Of a stretch of DNA of 64,000 nt, positions 49,686 through 60,367 are shown piece after piece; positions within the stretch are counted from its first letter, which is position 1, and each line of letters opens with the position of its first letter. The position numbers were made by a program, and so were the translations under genes. The notes under the pieces were generated by a model. It worked only from the letters and a program-made list of their open reading frames with translations, did not search any database and had not been told where the DNA came from. The DNA lies in contig NZ_JAINFJ010000004.1 in assembly GCF_019966595.1 (NCBI RefSeq), positions 358,529 to 422,528 of the forward strand. The letters run 5' to 3'. This stretch comes from Oricola indica (lineage in GTDB: Bacteria; Pseudomonadota; Alphaproteobacteria; Rhizobiales; Rhizobiaceae).

Positions 49686-50444
49686 ATGCAAAAACCAAAG
49701 TCCAAAAATGCCGCAGCCTCGGTGGCGGGGTCGAAGCGGCGCAGGAAGAGCCTGCCGCGCTCGAAATATTCGAAGGACGAGGTGCGCGAGATCTTCCGGC
49801 GGTTTTCGGTCCAAAGGCCCGAACCGAAGGGTGAACTTGCGCACGTCAATCCGTTCACGCTGGTCGTCGCTGTCGCGTTGTCCGCGCAGGCGACCGATGC
49901 GGGCGTCAACAAGGCGACGAAGGCGCTCTTCGCGGTCGCCGACACGCCGGAAAGAATGCTGGCGCTCGGCGAGGAGAAGGTCGGAGAGCATATCCGCACC
50001 ATCGGGCTTTGGCGCAACAAGGCGAAGAACGTGATCGCCCTGTCGCGAAAGCTGGTCGATGAGTTCGGCGGCGAGGTCCCGCGCACCCGCGAGCAACTGG
50101 TCACCCTGCCGGGCGTTGGCCGCAAGACCGCCAATGTGGTCATGTCGATGGCTTTCGGCATCCCGACCGTGGCCGTCGATACCCACATCTTCCGCATCGC
50201 CAACCGCATCGGTCTCGCGCCGGGCAAGAACCCCGACGAGGTGGAGGAAAACCTGATGCGGGTGATTCCCGAGGATTATCTCTTCCACGCCCATCACTGG
50301 CTGATCCTGCATGGCCGCTACACCTGCAAGGCGCGAAAGCCCGAATGCGAGATTTGCGTCATCGCCGACATCTGCAAGTCGAAGGAAAAGTCCTGCGACA
50401 TCCCCGCGCCGCTCGTCGAACTGCCGGCGCAGGTGATCGGCTGA
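49686..50444 (+). CDS. nth: Endonuclease III
   Basis: Nth is a DNA glycosylase/AP lyase that removes oxidised pyrimidines. In this 252-residue protein the helix-hairpin-helix LPGVGRKTANVV holds catalytic K147, with catalytic D165 in AVDTHIFRIANR. The [4Fe-4S] ligands are C214, C221, C224 and C230 (C-x6-C-x2-C-x5-C). A basic 30-residue N-terminal tail precedes the core. The start is uncertain: the ATG at 49686 has its GGGGAGG almost touching the start codon, and an upstream ATG at 49662 would overlap the divergent DUF2244 start. Confidence 0.94.
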   Translation: MQKPKSKNAAASVAGSKRRRKSLPRSKYSKDEVREIFRRFSVQRPEPKGELAHVNPFTLVVAVALSAQATDAGVNKATKALFAVADTPERMLALGEEKVGEHIRTIGLWRNKAKNVIALSRKLVDEFGGEVPRTREQLVTLPGVGRKTANVVMSMAFGIPTVAVDTHIFRIANRIGLAPGKNPDEVEENLMRVIPEDYLFHAHHWLILHGRYTCKARKPECEICVIADICKSKEKSCDIPAPLVELPAQVIG

Positions 50445-50450
50445 GCGAAA

Positions 50451-51182
50451 TCAGGCGACCGAGGCCGCCCGGTTGATGTCGCGCGCGGCGATCGCCTTGT
50501 GCAGATGCACCATGAGCGCGGCGCCGAAAAGCGGTGTCAGGATGTTGAGGATCGGCACCGCCATGAAAGCCGCGATGACCAGTCCGGCGCCGAAAATCGT
50601 CATACCGTGTTTCGCACGAAGCCGGCGGGCATAGTCGTCCGGCCCGAACCGTCTCGAAGCGAACTCGAAGAATTCGCGGCCGAGCAGGTATCCGTTGATG
50701 ACGAAGAAGGCGATCAGGTTGATACCCGGCACCAGCAGCAACACCAAGGCGAGCAAATTGCCGAGGATGACGACGCCGGTGAACTTGATCGCCAGCCAGA
50801 TGCCTTCGCCAATCGGCATCGCCTTGCCCGGCGGGTCGTCCGGATAATAGGTTTCCTCCAGAGCCTGCGCCGCGTCATCGAGGAAGATGCCGGCGATCAG
50901 TGCGCTGACAGGCCCGATCAGGAAGGCCAGCGCCGCCGCCAGTCCGAACCCGGCCATCATCAGCGCAAAAAACGAGATCCAGCCGGTCCATTTCGGCAGT
51001 TCGAAATCGAGCTGGAAGAAGTCGGAAACCCACGGCAACGCCAGTTCGGTGAACCCGGATGAAATCGCAAACCAGGCACCGATCAGCGCAAGAATGGTCA
51101 GCCCGAGCGATTTCCAGAAGGTCGCGCGCATGCCGGTATGCAGAAGCGAGCGCAGCGCATTGAGGGCGGAATCGAAAATCAT
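50451..51182 (-). CDS. EI24/CysZ-type membrane protein
   Basis: This 243-residue membrane protein of the EI24/CysZ superfamily has four or more hydrophobic segments (about 22-45, 70-105, 140-175, 205-235), the central DDAAQALEETYYPDDPPG loop and the C-terminal NILTPLFGAALMVHLHKA. E. coli CysZ is a sulfate channel; here no cys genes are close, so the sulfate role is only a possibility. The ATG at 51182 was chosen because the codons before it lack similarity. It converges on nth, whose stop is 6 nt away. Confidence 0.8.
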   Translation of the reverse strand: MIFDSALNALRSLLHTGMRATFWKSLGLTILALIGAWFAISSGFTELALPWVSDFFQLDFELPKWTGWISFFALMMAGFGLAAALAFLIGPVSALIAGIFLDDAAQALEETYYPDDPPGKAMPIGEGIWLAIKFTGVVILGNLLALVLLLVPGINLIAFFVINGYLLGREFFEFASRRFGPDDYARRLRAKHGMTIFGAGLVIAAFMAVPILNILTPLFGAALMVHLHKAIAARDINRAASVA

Positions 51183-51298
51183 GCAGGCCAAATGGCGACG
51201 AATGCGCCGGCATGCAAGATGCGGCTTTTCGCTGCCCGCACTTTGCAAGCGCCGCACGAGCCGTTAAACGCCGGGAAACGTTTCATTTTGGGGAATCC

Positions 51299-52297
51299 AT
51301 GTCCGAGTTCGACGTCCTTTGCATCGGCAATGCCATTGTCGATATCATCGCCCGTGCCGAAGATGACTTCCTGCACGAAAACACCATCATCAAGGGCGCG
51401 ATGAACCTGATCGACGCGGACCGCGCCGAACTGCTCTATGACCGCATGGGCCCGGCGGTGGAAACGTCCGGCGGATCCGCCGGCAACACCGCGGCGGGCG
51501 TCGCCAGCCTCGGCGGTGCTGCTGCCTTCTTCGGCAAGGTCGCCGACGATCATCTGGGCGGCATCTACCGCCACGACATTCGTGCCCAGGGCGTCGCCTT
51601 CGATACGAAGCCGCTCGCGGGCCCGCCGCCGACCGCGCGATCCATGATCTTCGTCACGCCGGATGGCGAGCGTTCGATGAACACCTATCTCGGCGCCTGC
51701 GTCGAACTTGGCCCGGAGGACATCGAGGAGGACAAGGTCGCCGGATCGAAGGTCACCTTCTTCGAGGGATATCTGTGGGACCCGCCGCGCGCAAAGGATG
51801 CCATTCGCATGGCCGCCGATATCGCGCATGCCAATGGACGAAAGATGTCGATGACCTTGTCGGACCCGTTCTGCGTCGATCGCTACCGCGACGAGTTCCT
51901 GGACCTGATGCGGTCCGGCACCGTCGATATCGTCTTCGCCAATGAAGAAGAGGCGAAAGCGCTGTATCAGACCGGCGATTTCGAGACCGCTCTTGAAGCG
52001 ATGCGCACCGATTGTGATGTCGCCGTCGTGACCCGTTCGGAGAAGGGCTCGATCGCGATGACGTCCCGCGAAACCGCAAGCGTATCGGCTTTCGAAATCG
52101 ACAATCTCGTCGATACGACCGGCGCCGGCGATCTTTATGCGGCCGGATTCCTGTGGGGTTATACCCAGGACCGCTCGCTGGAGGATTGTGCCCATCTCGG
52201 CTCGCTTGCCGCGTCCGTGGTCATCCAGCAGATCGGACCGCGCCCCCAGATCTCGCTGCGCCAGGCAGCGATCGACGCCGGCCTGCTGAAGGGCTGA
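51299..52297 (+). CDS. Adenosine kinase (PfkB family)
   Basis: This 332-residue ribokinase-fold enzyme has GSAGNTAAGVASLGG (substrate site), FFGKVADDHLG and the anion-hole/catalytic DTTGAGDLYAAGF with base D278. Alphaproteobacterial proteins of this type are adenosine kinases. That fits ahcY in the same window, since AhcY releases adenosine that must be converted to AMP. Ribokinase or sugar kinase is the alternative. The ATG at 51299 has GGGGAA upstream; a terminator follows at once. Confidence 0.86.
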   Translation: MSEFDVLCIGNAIVDIIARAEDDFLHENTIIKGAMNLIDADRAELLYDRMGPAVETSGGSAGNTAAGVASLGGAAAFFGKVADDHLGGIYRHDIRAQGVAFDTKPLAGPPPTARSMIFVTPDGERSMNTYLGACVELGPEDIEEDKVAGSKVTFFEGYLWDPPRAKDAIRMAADIAHANGRKMSMTLSDPFCVDRYRDEFLDLMRSGTVDIVFANEEEAKALYQTGDFETALEAMRTDCDVAVVTRSEKGSIAMTSRETASVSAFEIDNLVDTTGAGDLYAAGFLWGYTQDRSLEDCAHLGSLAASVVIQQIGPRPQISLRQAAIDAGLLKG

Positions 52298-52304
52298 CAA
52301 ATAA

Positions 52305-52330
52305 AAAGGGCCGCTCGCGCGGCCCTTTCC
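52305..52330 (+). terminator. Intrinsic terminator of the adenosine kinase gene
   Basis: AAAGGGCCGC (52305-52314) and GCGGCCCTTT (52319-52328) form a 10-bp stem with a 4-nt loop, 8 nt past the stop. The A/T flanks allow it to work in both directions, so it may also serve the convergent outer-membrane protein gene. Confidence 0.85.
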
Positions 52331-52353
52331 GTCCCCCGGCGATGTTCGGCCGG

Positions 52354-52923
52354 TTAGTTGAACTTGTAGCTGAGGCGTCCGCGGACCTCGTGGGTCTTCA
52401 CGTCTGCGCCGCCACCGATATTCGTGTGGAGATACTCCGCGCCGCCGACGATATGGTCGGAAAGCTGCATGTCGGCGCCCGCGCCGACCGAAAGGCCGCC
52501 ATCGCTCTCGCCGTCGGCCCACATGTGGCCGTATCCGACGGAGCCGGTGACGAGGAGATTGTCGATGGCGACACCGGCGCGAACCCTTGCACGCGCGGTC
52601 GCATCGACTTCCATGCCGCCGACATCCCAACCGGCCCAGTTAACATCCACTTCCGGCCCGGCAACGAACTGGCCGCGCTGCATCAGATAACCGGCATGCC
52701 CGCCGGCAACCATCGCCGTATCGTTGCCGCCATCGGTCCGGATCTGCCCGCCGCCAAGCTGAACGCCGGCATAGGCGCCCTGCCAGTTCGGCGACTGGTA
52801 CTGCGTTTGGGCGGAGTATTGCGGCTGCGGAGCCGGATCGTAGTAAGTCGTGTCGGCAGCGTTCGCCACCGCGCTCAGCGAGGCAAGGGCCGCTGCGGTC
52901 GTCAGAAAGACGTTGATTTTCAT
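52354..52923 (-). CDS. Small outer-membrane beta-barrel protein
   Basis: This 189-residue protein has a clear signal peptide (KINVFLTTAAALASLSAVANAAD, cleavage about residue 22), a Gln/Pro/Tyr-rich segment (about 28-48), then alternating beta strands (GAYAGVQLGGGQI, FVAGPEVDVNWAGW, LLVTGSVGYGHMW, HIVGGAEYLHTNI) and the terminal RGRLSYKFN. This is the eight-stranded Omp25/OmpA-like porin-family pattern of rhizobia, ending in Asn rather than the usual Phe. It is probably a structural outer-membrane protein. ATG at 52923. Confidence 0.8.
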   Translation of the reverse strand: MKINVFLTTAAALASLSAVANAADTTYYDPAPQPQYSAQTQYQSPNWQGAYAGVQLGGGQIRTDGGNDTAMVAGGHAGYLMQRGQFVAGPEVDVNWAGWDVGGMEVDATARARVRAGVAIDNLLVTGSVGYGHMWADGESDGGLSVGAGADMQLSDHIVGGAEYLHTNIGGGADVKTHEVRGRLSYKFN

Positions 52924-53026
52924 CGGTAGCTCCATGGCTTTGGTTAAGCGATGGCTACCGGATTAGTTAAAATTTCTTTTCGAAGCGTGAAGCGGCATGG
53001 TTAACGCCGCAGAATCGACTCTGTTT

Positions 53027-53755
53027 TCAGGCGTCTTTTTCGGATTCCGGGTTTGGTGCGCCCGGTTCCGCTTCCGCCGTCTGCTTCGGGCCGCCCTTGG
53101 CGACGCCGACCATGGCAGGCCGCAGCACGCGATCGCCGATCTGGTATCCGGCCTGCACGACCTGAACGACCGTGTTGTTCGGCACTTCCGGATTGGGCAC
53201 CTCGAACATCGCCTGATGGAAGTTCGGATCGAATTTCTGCCCTTCGGGCTCCAGCTTCCTCACGCCGTGGCGCTCCATGGTCGAATGCATGGAACGTTCG
53301 GTCAGTTCGACGCCTTCGAGGAGTGTCTTCAGCGTTTCATCGGCGGCTTCGCGCTGTTCGTCCGTGACATGGTCGAGGGCGCGGCGCAGATTGTCGGCGA
53401 CGCCCAGCATGTCGGCGGCGAATTTGGAAATCGCGAATGTCCGAGCGTCGCGCACTTCGCGCTCCGTACGCCGGCGCAGGTTTTCCATGTCGGCGGCCAA
53501 CCGAAGCAGCCGGTCCTTCATATCCGTATTCTCGGCCTGGATCGCCGCGATCTCGTCTCCGATATTGACGGCCTCTTCGCTGGAGGTCTCGCCTTCCTCT
53601 CCTTCGGAGTCGTTCGCCCATGCCGATTTCTCGGCCGCGTTCGTCTTGCGACCCTTCTTGAGGATGTCGTCGGCGGCGCGTTTCAGCGCATCGCGGTCGT
53701 TCGGATTGATATTGGTGTTCATGTCTTCGGCAGCCGTCTTTTTCTCGTCAGCCAT
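53027..53755 (-). CDS. grpE: GrpE nucleotide-exchange factor
   Basis: GrpE releases ADP from DnaK. The 242-residue product has an acidic disordered N-terminus (1-75), a long dimerising helix ([34 protein letters not shown] region) and the beta domain with [47 protein letters not shown]. It is second in the leftward hrcA-grpE pair. The ATG at 53755 has GGAAG 8 nt ahead; the ATG five codons earlier has no ribosome-binding site. Confidence 0.96.
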   Translation of the reverse strand: MADEKKTAAEDMNTNINPNDRDALKRAADDILKKGRKTNAAEKSAWANDSEGEEGETSSEEAVNIGDEIAAIQAENTDMKDRLLRLAADMENLRRRTEREVRDARTFAISKFAADMLGVADNLRRALDHVTDEQREAADETLKTLLEGVELTERSMHSTMERHGVRKLEPEGQKFDPNFHQAMFEVPNPEVPNNTVVQVVQAGYQIGDRVLRPAMVGVAKGGPKQTAEAEPGAPNPESEKDA

Positions 53756-53904
53756 CTGGATGTCTTCCATGATGTTCGGGGATTTCTTTTGTCGGCGATA
53801 TCGAGGTTTGACCGTGAAAAATCAAGGGCAGGCGCGAGATTCGCCGGTCGCGATGCGGAAGCCCTTGCCGCCGGGTCTCGGTCGCGCGTGACAAGCCGCC
53901 GTAA

Positions 53905-54975
53905 CTAGCCGTCTTCCAGCAGTTTTCCGATCAGCTGCGCGGTATAGTCCACCACCGGTACGATCCGTGCATAGTTGAGACGCGTCGGGCCGATGATGCC
54001 GATGGCGCCGACCACGTGGCGGTTCGAGTCCCGGTAGGGGGCGACCACCAGCGAGGAGCCGGACAGCGAGAACAGCCTGTTCTCCGACCCGATGAAGATC
54101 TTCACGCCGGAGCCCGATTCCGTGAGTTCGAGCATGCGCGCGATCTCGTCCTTTCGCTCCAGCTCGTCGAACAGGAGCTTCAGCCGCTCGATCTGTTCCT
54201 TGTCCTGGACGTTTTCGATCAGGTTGGAGCGGCCGCGCACGATCAGTTGTGCCGGCTGCCCGTCTCCATTGCCGGACCACATGGCGAGGCCGCGGGCGAT
54301 CAGGTCGGCGCTGACCGCATCGACTTCGGAACGCAGGATTTCCTGGCGTTGGCCGATCGCCCGCCGCGCTTCCGACAGGCTGCGGTCACGGCCGTGGTGA
54401 TTGAGATAGTTGGCCGCTTCCGAGAGCTGCGCGGCGGTCGTCCCGGCGGGCAGGTCGATGACACGGTTTTCCACTTCACCGGATTCCCACACCAGAACGG
54501 CGAGCGCCTTCTTTTCCTCGAGCCGGATGAACTCGATGTGCTTGAGGATTCCTTCGCGTTTGGTCGTCATGACGAGCCCTGCGCCGCGCGAAATGCCGGA
54601 CAGCATCTGGCTGGCGTCGGTCAGCAGCTTCTCCATCGACTGGTGCTGGCCGTCGCGCTTGATCTGCGATTCGATCAGGGACCGCTCGGTGTCGTTCACC
54701 TCGCCGGTGTCCATGAAGGCATCGACGAAGAACCTGAGTCCCTGTTCGGTCGGCAGGCGGCCGGCCGAGACATGCGGCGAGTAGATCAGGCCGAGAGCCT
54801 CGAGATCGCTCATGACGTTTCGCACCGAGGCGGGCGACAGCGACATGGGCAGCTTCTTCGACAGGGTGCGCGAGCCCAGCGGCTCGCCTTCCTGCAGATA
54901 GCTCTCCACGATCAGCCGGAAAATCTCCTGCGACCGGTCGTCGAGCTCGGAACTGAAATTGAGGTTTGTTGGCAT
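53905..54975 (-). CDS. hrcA: Heat-inducible transcription repressor HrcA
   Basis: HrcA represses groESL and sometimes dnaK through the CIRCE element. The 356-residue protein has a winged-helix N-domain ([66 protein letters not shown]) and the HrcA dimerisation/GAF-like C-domain ending [19 protein letters not shown]. No CIRCE (TTAGCACTC-N9-GAGTGCTAA) is seen in the window, so its targets are elsewhere. It diverges from rph, with a candidate promoter at 55007-55034. Confidence 0.95.
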   Translation of the reverse strand: MPTNLNFSSELDDRSQEIFRLIVESYLQEGEPLGSRTLSKKLPMSLSPASVRNVMSDLEALGLIYSPHVSAGRLPTEQGLRFFVDAFMDTGEVNDTERSLIESQIKRDGQHQSMEKLLTDASQMLSGISRGAGLVMTTKREGILKHIEFIRLEEKKALAVLVWESGEVENRVIDLPAGTTAAQLSEAANYLNHHGRDRSLSEARRAIGQRQEILRSEVDAVSADLIARGLAMWSGNGDGQPAQLIVRGRSNLIENVQDKEQIERLKLLFDELERKDEIARMLELTESGSGVKIFIGSENRLFSLSGSSLVVAPYRDSNRHVVGAIGIIGPTRLNYARIVPVVDYTAQLIGKLLEDG

Positions 54976-55006
54976 CGTGCTACGCGACAGCTCCGGTTTC
55001 ACATCA

Positions 55007-55034
55007 TCTATATAATGCGCCTTCGCCCGATCAA
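55007..55034 (-). promoter_or_regulatory. Candidate hrcA promoter
   Basis: On the minus strand TTGATC (55029-55034), 16 nt, then TATAGA (55007-55012), about 31 nt before the hrcA ATG. It is a sigma-70-type match, and no heat-shock CIRCE overlaps it. Confidence 0.45.
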
Positions 55035-55121
55035 ACACGGGAAACGTCGATCGACGCACCCTATGCACGGGCGCGGCGTTCCTCTAGAACGCCCGCACAT
55101 TTGAGTCCAAGAGGTACATCC

Positions 55122-55844
55122 ATGACGAGACCGTCCGGGCGCATGCCCGACCAGATGCGCGCCATTTCCTTCGAGCGTGGCGTTTCCAAACATGCCGAGG
55201 GCTCCTGCCTGGTGAAATTCGGCGACACGCATGTGCTGTGCACCGCGAGCCTCGAGGAGCGAGTCCCGCCATGGATGCGCAATTCCGGCCGTGGCTGGGT
55301 GACCGCCGAATACGGCATGCTGCCGCGTTCCACCGGCGATCGCATGCGCCGCGAGGCGTCGGCGGGCAAGCAGGGCGGCCGCACGCTGGAAATCCAGCGC
55401 CTGATCGGCCGCTCGATGCGCGCCATCGTCGATCTCGAAGCCCTCGGCGAACGCCAGATCACCATCGACTGCGACGTGATCCAGGCGGACGGCGGCACCC
55501 GCACGGCGTCGATCACCGGCGGTTGGGTCGCTTTGCATGATTGCCTCGACTGGATGCATAAGCGTCAGATGGCGTCGAAGACGCGGGTTCTCAAGGACCA
55601 CATCGCGGCCGTTTCCTGCGGTATCTACAAGGGAACGCCGGTCACCGATCTCGATTACGCCGAGGATTCCGAGGCCGAAACCGACGCCAATTTCGTCATG
55701 ACGGGCTCCGGCGGGGTCGTCGAAATCCAGGGCACCGCGGAAGGCGTCCCGTTCTCGCGCGACGAGTTCAATGCGCTGTTCGACCAGGCGTCGAACGCTA
55801 TTCAGCAGCTCGTCGAAATGCAGAAACAGGCGGTCGGGGCCTGA
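55122..55844 (+). CDS. rph: Ribonuclease PH
   Basis: RNase PH is a phosphorolytic 3'-5' exoribonuclease that trims tRNA precursors. The 240-residue protein starts [18 protein letters not shown] and continues with [18 protein letters not shown], the RNA-binding segment [19 protein letters not shown], and the phosphate-site [14 protein letters not shown]. The ATG at 55122 has AAGAGGT upstream. Its stop overlaps the start of the VOC gene (TGATG), opening a tightly packed rph-VOC-rdgB-hemW-rsmI-yraN run. Confidence 0.97.
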   Translation: MTRPSGRMPDQMRAISFERGVSKHAEGSCLVKFGDTHVLCTASLEERVPPWMRNSGRGWVTAEYGMLPRSTGDRMRREASAGKQGGRTLEIQRLIGRSMRAIVDLEALGERQITIDCDVIQADGGTRTASITGGWVALHDCLDWMHKRQMASKTRVLKDHIAAVSCGIYKGTPVTDLDYAEDSEAETDANFVMTGSGGVVEIQGTAEGVPFSRDEFNALFDQASNAIQQLVEMQKQAVGA

Positions 55845-56266
55845 TGCCGGCCATGTTGCGTCCGGACGGTATATTGGAGACGGCGCTTTACGTCGCCGAT
55901 CTCGACGCCGCCGAGCGCTTCTATGGCGAAGTGATGGGGCTCGATCGCATCGCAAAGGTCGAGGGGCGGCACGTTTTCTTCGCCTGCGGCACGGGCGTGC
56001 TTCTCCTGTTCCGGCCGGACCAGACGCTCCAGCCGTCCAGGAATCCGACCATGCCGGTGCCGAGCCATGGTGCGACAGGCCCGGGCCATGCCTGTTTCAA
56101 GGCAACGCCGGTGGATATGGATGCTTGGCGCGGCCATCTGGAGGCTGCGGGCGTGGAAATCGAGGCCGATTTCCGCTGGCCGAATGGCGCCCGCTCCCTC
56201 TATTTCCGAGATCCGGCCGGCAACAGCCTGGAGATCGCAGAACCGAAACTCTGGGGATTGGAATGA
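55844..56266 (+). CDS. VOC/glyoxalase-fold protein
   Basis: This 140-residue vicinal-oxygen-chelate protein has two beta-alpha-beta-beta-beta modules: [25 protein letters not shown], then [33 protein letters not shown]. Candidate metal ligands are the His of GHACF and the terminal Glu (LEIAE), as in glyoxalase/dioxygenase relatives. The substrate is unknown. It is coupled on both sides (rph stop and rdgB start overlap it), a placement I recognise from related rhizobia. Confidence 0.82.
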   Translation: MPAMLRPDGILETALYVADLDAAERFYGEVMGLDRIAKVEGRHVFFACGTGVLLLFRPDQTLQPSRNPTMPVPSHGATGPGHACFKATPVDMDAWRGHLEAAGVEIEADFRWPNGARSLYFRDPAGNSLEIAEPKLWGLE

Positions 56267-56913
56267 CGCGCAAACTCGAACCCGGCAAGCTCGTGCTCGC
56301 GACACACAATGCCGGCAAGCTGTCTGAGATGCGCGACCTGATCGGCCCGTTCGGCTTCGAGGTGACGTCGGCCGGCGAACTGGGGCTTGCAGAGCCACCC
56401 GAGCACGGCACGACCTTCGAGGAGAATGCCAGGACCAAGGCAGTCGCCGCGATGCAGGCGACCGGCCTTCCGGCGCTCTCCGACGACAGCGGCATTTGCG
56501 TCGATGCGCTTGACGGCCAGCCGGGGGTTTACACCGCCGACTGGGCGGAAATGCCCGACGGCACACGCGACTTCGCCATGGCGATGCGCAATGTCGAGGA
56601 GAAGCTGGCGGAAAAGCGAGCATCCGACCCGAAGGACCGCACCGCCCGTTTCGTATCCGTCCTCTGCCTCGCTTTCCCGGACGGCCATGTCGAGTATTTC
56701 CGTGGCGAGGTCGAAGGAACGCTGGTCTGGCCGCCGCGCGGCACGCTCGGCTTCGGTTACGATCCGGTCTTCAAACCGGAGGGCTACGACATTACCTTTG
56801 GCGAGATGTCCGCGGAAGAAAAACATGGCTGGAAGCCCGGCGACGCGAGTGCTCTGTCGCATCGCGCCCGCGCCTTCAAGGCCTTCGCCCATGACTGTCT
56901 CGGTGTTGCATAA
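56263..56913 (+). CDS. rdgB: XTP/dITP pyrophosphatase (RdgB/HAM1)
   Basis: RdgB removes non-canonical purine triphosphates (dITP, XTP) to protect DNA. The 216-residue protein has the substrate loop [16 protein letters not shown], the metal-binding [44 protein letters not shown], and the C-terminal [10 protein letters not shown]. The ATG at 56263 overlaps the VOC stop and its 3' end overlaps hemW by 23 nt. Confidence 0.96.
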   Translation: MTRKLEPGKLVLATHNAGKLSEMRDLIGPFGFEVTSAGELGLAEPPEHGTTFEENARTKAVAAMQATGLPALSDDSGICVDALDGQPGVYTADWAEMPDGTRDFAMAMRNVEEKLAEKRASDPKDRTARFVSVLCLAFPDGHVEYFRGEVEGTLVWPPRGTLGFGYDPVFKPEGYDITFGEMSAEEKHGWKPGDASALSHRARAFKAFAHDCLGVA

Positions 56914-58093
56914 ACCCGCCGCTGCCCGGTCGAATGGCGACGATGGCGCGCCCGGTTTCGGCGTCTATATCCATTGGCCCTTCTGCGCGGCCAAGTGCCC
57001 CTATTGCGACTTCAATTCCCACGTTCGCCACAAGCCCGTTGATCAGGCGCGTTACGTCGAGGCGTTTCGCCGGGAGATGGAAACCATGCGCGGCTGGACC
57101 GGTCCGCGTGCCGTCACCTCGGTTTTCATCGGCGGCGGCACGCCCTCGCTGATGCAGCCCGAGACGGTGGCAGCGCTTCTGGAGACCGCCGACCGGATAT
57201 GGGGGCTTCCGGCCGGTATCGAGATTACGATGGAGGCGAACCCGTCCTCTGCGGATGCCGGAAGATTTGCCGGCTATCGATCCGCGGGAGTCAACCGCCT
57301 GTCGCTGGGCGTTCAGGCCCTGAACGATGCCGATCTGAAGTTTCTCGGCCGTCTTCACAATACGAAGGAAGCGCTGCAGGCGATCGCCATGGCCCGGGCA
57401 ACCTTCCCGCGCCTCTCCTTCGATCTGATCTATGCCCGTCCGGGCCAGGCGCTTGATGCCTGGGAGACGGAGCTGCGCGAGGCTGTCGGATATGCCGCCG
57501 ACCACCTGTCCCTCTACCAGCTCACCATCGAGGACGGCACGCCGTTCAAGGCGCTTTTCGAGGCCGGCAGGATCGCCATCCCCGATCAGGACCGCGCAGC
57601 CGATCTCTACGATCTGACCAATGCCGTTACGGCGGATCTCGGCCTGCCGGCTTACGAGATCTCCAATCATGCCGCGCCCGGCGCGGAATCGCGTCATAAC
57701 CTGACCTATTGGCGCTATGGCGACTATGTCGGGACCGGTCCCGGCGCGCATGGCCGCTTCTCGCTGCCGGGCGGCGGCAAGCGCGTCACCATCACGGAGC
57801 GCCATCCCGAGACATGGGCGTCCTCCGTCGAGCAACGGGGCCATGGCGTGATCGAGGAGGAAAGCCTCGACAGTGAGGCGCAGGGTGACGAGATGCTGCT
57901 GATGGGCCTGCGACTTGCGGAAGGCATCGATGTCGCGCGCTATGAATCGCTCTCCGGCCGGGCCTTCGACCCCGCGCGGCTCGCCATGCTGCAGGCCGAG
58001 AAACTGGTTGAGCCTGTCGCCAACAGCCGTCTGCGCGCCACGCCGGCCGGGCGTCTGGTGCTGAACGCCCTCGTCGCGGAACTGGCGGCATGA
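56891..58093 (+). CDS. hemW: HemW-type radical SAM protein
   Basis: HemW is a radical SAM protein of the coproporphyrinogen-oxidase-like family, thought to be a haem chaperone rather than the oxidase. The 400-residue product has the [4Fe-4S]-SAM cysteines C32, C36 and C39 in [11 protein letters not shown], then [34 protein letters not shown] and a C-terminal HemW domain. HemN proteins carry an extra N-terminal stretch that this protein lacks. It begins inside the 3' end of rdgB, and its stop overlaps rsmI. Confidence 0.94.
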   Translation: MTVSVLHKPAAARSNGDDGAPGFGVYIHWPFCAAKCPYCDFNSHVRHKPVDQARYVEAFRREMETMRGWTGPRAVTSVFIGGGTPSLMQPETVAALLETADRIWGLPAGIEITMEANPSSADAGRFAGYRSAGVNRLSLGVQALNDADLKFLGRLHNTKEALQAIAMARATFPRLSFDLIYARPGQALDAWETELREAVGYAADHLSLYQLTIEDGTPFKALFEAGRIAIPDQDRAADLYDLTNAVTADLGLPAYEISNHAAPGAESRHNLTYWRYGDYVGTGPGAHGRFSLPGGGKRVTITERHPETWASSVEQRGHGVIEEESLDSEAQGDEMLLMGLRLAEGIDVARYESLSGRAFDPARLAMLQAEKLVEPVANSRLRATPAGRLVLNALVAELAA

Positions 58094-58980
58094 GTGGCGG
58101 GCGCGGATTTATTATCGGTGGCCACGAGATTTCCGCGCCGCCGCTCGATCCCGGCCTTTATGTTGTCGCGACGCCGATCGGAAATCTGGGCGACATCACG
58201 ATCCGCGCGCTGGAGACGCTGGCGGCCTGTGATGTGCTGGCCTGTGAGGACACACGAGTAACGCGTCGCCTGCTCGATCGCTACGGTATCCGGGCGAAAC
58301 CCGTCGCTTATCACGAACACAATGCCGATGTGGCCGGCCCGAAACTCGTCGAGGCGCTGGAAACCGGAAAGACCGTGGCGCTCGTCTCCGATGCGGGAAC
58401 GCCGCTCGTCTCCGACCCTGGCTTTCGGCTTGTCAGGACAGCCCGCGACGCCGGTTTACGTGTCATCCCGATACCGGGCCCATCCGCGACGCTGACCGCG
58501 CTCTCCGCCGCCGGTTTGCCGAGCGACGATTTCCGATTCATAGGCTTTTTGCCGGCAAAGGATACGGCGCGCCGTACCCGTCTTTCAGAACTGGCGCATG
58601 AATCGTCCACGCTTATCGCTTTCGAATCGCCGAACCGCCTGCAGGCCGCATTGGCGTCGATAGCAGAAATTTTCGGTCCGGATCGTATTGTGTCCGTCGG
58701 GCGCGAGCTCACGAAGCGGTTTGAAACGATCCGGACGGGAACGGCCAGCCAAATCGCGGAGCGGTTCGAATCCGAAACGATCAAGGGCGAGATTGTAATC
58801 CTCATCGCGCCAGCGCCGGAGGGCGAAACGCGATGGACGCCGGAAAGCACCGATGCGCTGCTGCGCGACCTTCTGCAGTCCATGTCCGTATCCAAGGCCG
58901 CCCGCGAGGCAGCGCAAACGACCGGCCTGCCGAAATCGGATCTCTATGCGCGTCTGCTGGCTTTGAAGGATGAAAACTGA
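58090..58980 (+). CDS. rsmI: 16S rRNA C1402 2'-O-methyltransferase
   Basis: RsmI 2'-O-methylates C1402 in the ribosomal decoding centre. The 296-residue protein of the tetrapyrrole-methylase fold has [51 protein letters not shown] and [16 protein letters not shown], with the RsmI-specific [23 protein letters not shown]. It overlaps hemW by 4 nt and yraN by 11 nt. Confidence 0.96.
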   Translation: MSGGRGFIIGGHEISAPPLDPGLYVVATPIGNLGDITIRALETLAACDVLACEDTRVTRRLLDRYGIRAKPVAYHEHNADVAGPKLVEALETGKTVALVSDAGTPLVSDPGFRLVRTARDAGLRVIPIPGPSATLTALSAAGLPSDDFRFIGFLPAKDTARRTRLSELAHESSTLIAFESPNRLQAALASIAEIFGPDRIVSVGRELTKRFETIRTGTASQIAERFESETIKGEIVILIAPAPEGETRWTPESTDALLRDLLQSMSVSKAAREAAQTTGLPKSDLYARLLALKDEN

Positions 58981-59341
58981 GCCGGCAAAACAGAAGCGGC
59001 GCGCCGCCTATGGTCTCGGCCATCGCGGTGAGTTTCTCGCGGCGTTTGCCCTGCGTCTGAAAGGCTTCCGCATCCTTTCGCGCCGCTACCGTACGCCGGC
59101 CGGCGAGATCGACCTGATCGCCCGGCGGGGCGATCTTGTCGCCATTGTCGAGGTCAAGGCGCGGCCCACTTTGACGGAAGCGATGGATGCCGTGACGCCC
59201 AATGCGCTCCACCGTATCGAGTCCGCAGCCGATTTGTGGCTCTCCCGTCAGCCGGACCATGCCCGCCTGTCGATGCGCTTCGATCTTGTCGCGGTGCTGC
59301 CGCGCCGTTGGCCGGTTCACGTTCCCGGCATATATCCCTGA
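58970..59341 (+). CDS. yraN: YraN family (UPF0102) nuclease-fold protein
   Basis: This 123-residue protein of the UPF0102 family has a predicted endonuclease-like PD-(D/E)xK core: [47 protein letters not shown], with E/D/E-x-K residues in EIDLI and EVKAR. The cellular role is unestablished, with Holliday-junction-like activity only suggested. rsmI-yraN adjacency is widespread in bacteria and supports the call. It starts inside the end of rsmI. Confidence 0.93.
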   Translation: MKTEPAKQKRRAAYGLGHRGEFLAAFALRLKGFRILSRRYRTPAGEIDLIARRGDLVAIVEVKARPTLTEAMDAVTPNALHRIESAADLWLSRQPDHARLSMRFDLVAVLPRRWPVHVPGIYP

Positions 59342-59398
59342 TTGATTTTCCGCGCCGCGCGCGCCACTTAACGGGTCGAATTCAAGGGAAACCGTTCC

Positions 59399-60337
59399 AT
59401 GCCTCTCAAGGTCGCGGTCCAGATGGACCATATCTCCGGCATCCAGATCGCCGGTGACACCTCTTTCGCGCTGTGTCTCGAGGCCGAGAAGCGCGGCCAT
59501 GAACTCTTCCATTATACTCCCGACCGGCTTACCATGCTCGGCGGAACCGTGTCGGCGCGCTTGGAGCCGCTTTCGGTGCGCGATGTCGAGGGCGATCATT
59601 ATACGCTCGGCGCCGCCGTACGGACGGACCTTGCGGAGATGGACGTCGTCCTGCTGCGGCAGGACCCGCCCTTTGACATGAACTACATCACCACCACGCA
59701 TTTGCTCGAGCGCATTCACCCCGAGACGCTGGTCGTCAACGATCCGGTCTGGGTGCGCAATTCGCCCGAAAAGATCTTCGTCATGGAATTCCCGGACCTG
59801 ATGCCGGAGACGATGATTACCAAGGACATGGAGGAGATTCGCGCCTTCCGCCGCGACCATGGCGATATCATCATCAAGCCGATCTACGGCAATGGCGGCG
59901 CGGGCGTCTTCCACCTGCGCGACGGCGACCGTAATCTGACGTCTTTGATGGAGATGTTTTCCCAGCTCACCCGCGAGCCGCTCATCGTGCAGCGCTATCT
60001 CGACGACGTGCGCGGCGGTGACAAGCGCATTATCCTGATCGATGGCGAGCCGGTCGGCGCGATCAATCGTGTCCCCGATGAAAGCGATGCGCGCTCCAAC
60101 ATGCATGTCGGCGGCAAGGCCGTCGAAACCGAGATGACCGAACGCGAGCGGGAAATCTGCGACCGCATCGGCCCGTCCCTGCGTGATCGGGGCTTCACCC
60201 TGGTCGGCATCGACGTGATCGGCGGGTTGATGACCGAGATCAACGTCACCTCGCCCACCGGCGTCCGCGAGGTGAAGAAATTCGGCGGCGCCGACATCGC
60301 CGTGCTGTTCTGGGACGCCGTTGAGGCGAAGATTTAG
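59399..60337 (+). CDS. gshB: Glutathione synthetase
   Basis: GshB joins gamma-glutamylcysteine and glycine with ATP to make glutathione. The 312-residue ATP-grasp enzyme starts [22 protein letters not shown] and carries [54 protein letters not shown] and [13 protein letters not shown]. It lies 57 nt after yraN. In other rhizobia comM follows gshB; here a small leftward gene and a truncated comM follow. Confidence 0.96.
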   Translation: MPLKVAVQMDHISGIQIAGDTSFALCLEAEKRGHELFHYTPDRLTMLGGTVSARLEPLSVRDVEGDHYTLGAAVRTDLAEMDVVLLRQDPPFDMNYITTTHLLERIHPETLVVNDPVWVRNSPEKIFVMEFPDLMPETMITKDMEEIRAFRRDHGDIIIKPIYGNGGAGVFHLRDGDRNLTSLMEMFSQLTREPLIVQRYLDDVRGGDKRIILIDGEPVGAINRVPDESDARSNMHVGGKAVETEMTEREREICDRIGPSLRDRGFTLVGIDVIGGLMTEINVTSPTGVREVKKFGGADIAVLFWDAVEAKI

Positions 60338-60367
60338 GGCTGCCGGACGGCGCGCCCGCAACCCTTG

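Noticed and set aside
53905..55121. CIRCE element near hrcA
   Set aside because: I looked for TTAGCACTC-N9-GAGTGCTAA in the hrcA-rph and hrcA-grpE gaps and found no match.
58802..60361. 519-codon leftward open frame opposite yraN and gshB
   Set aside because: It is a shadow of conserved rightward genes with no recognisable domain.
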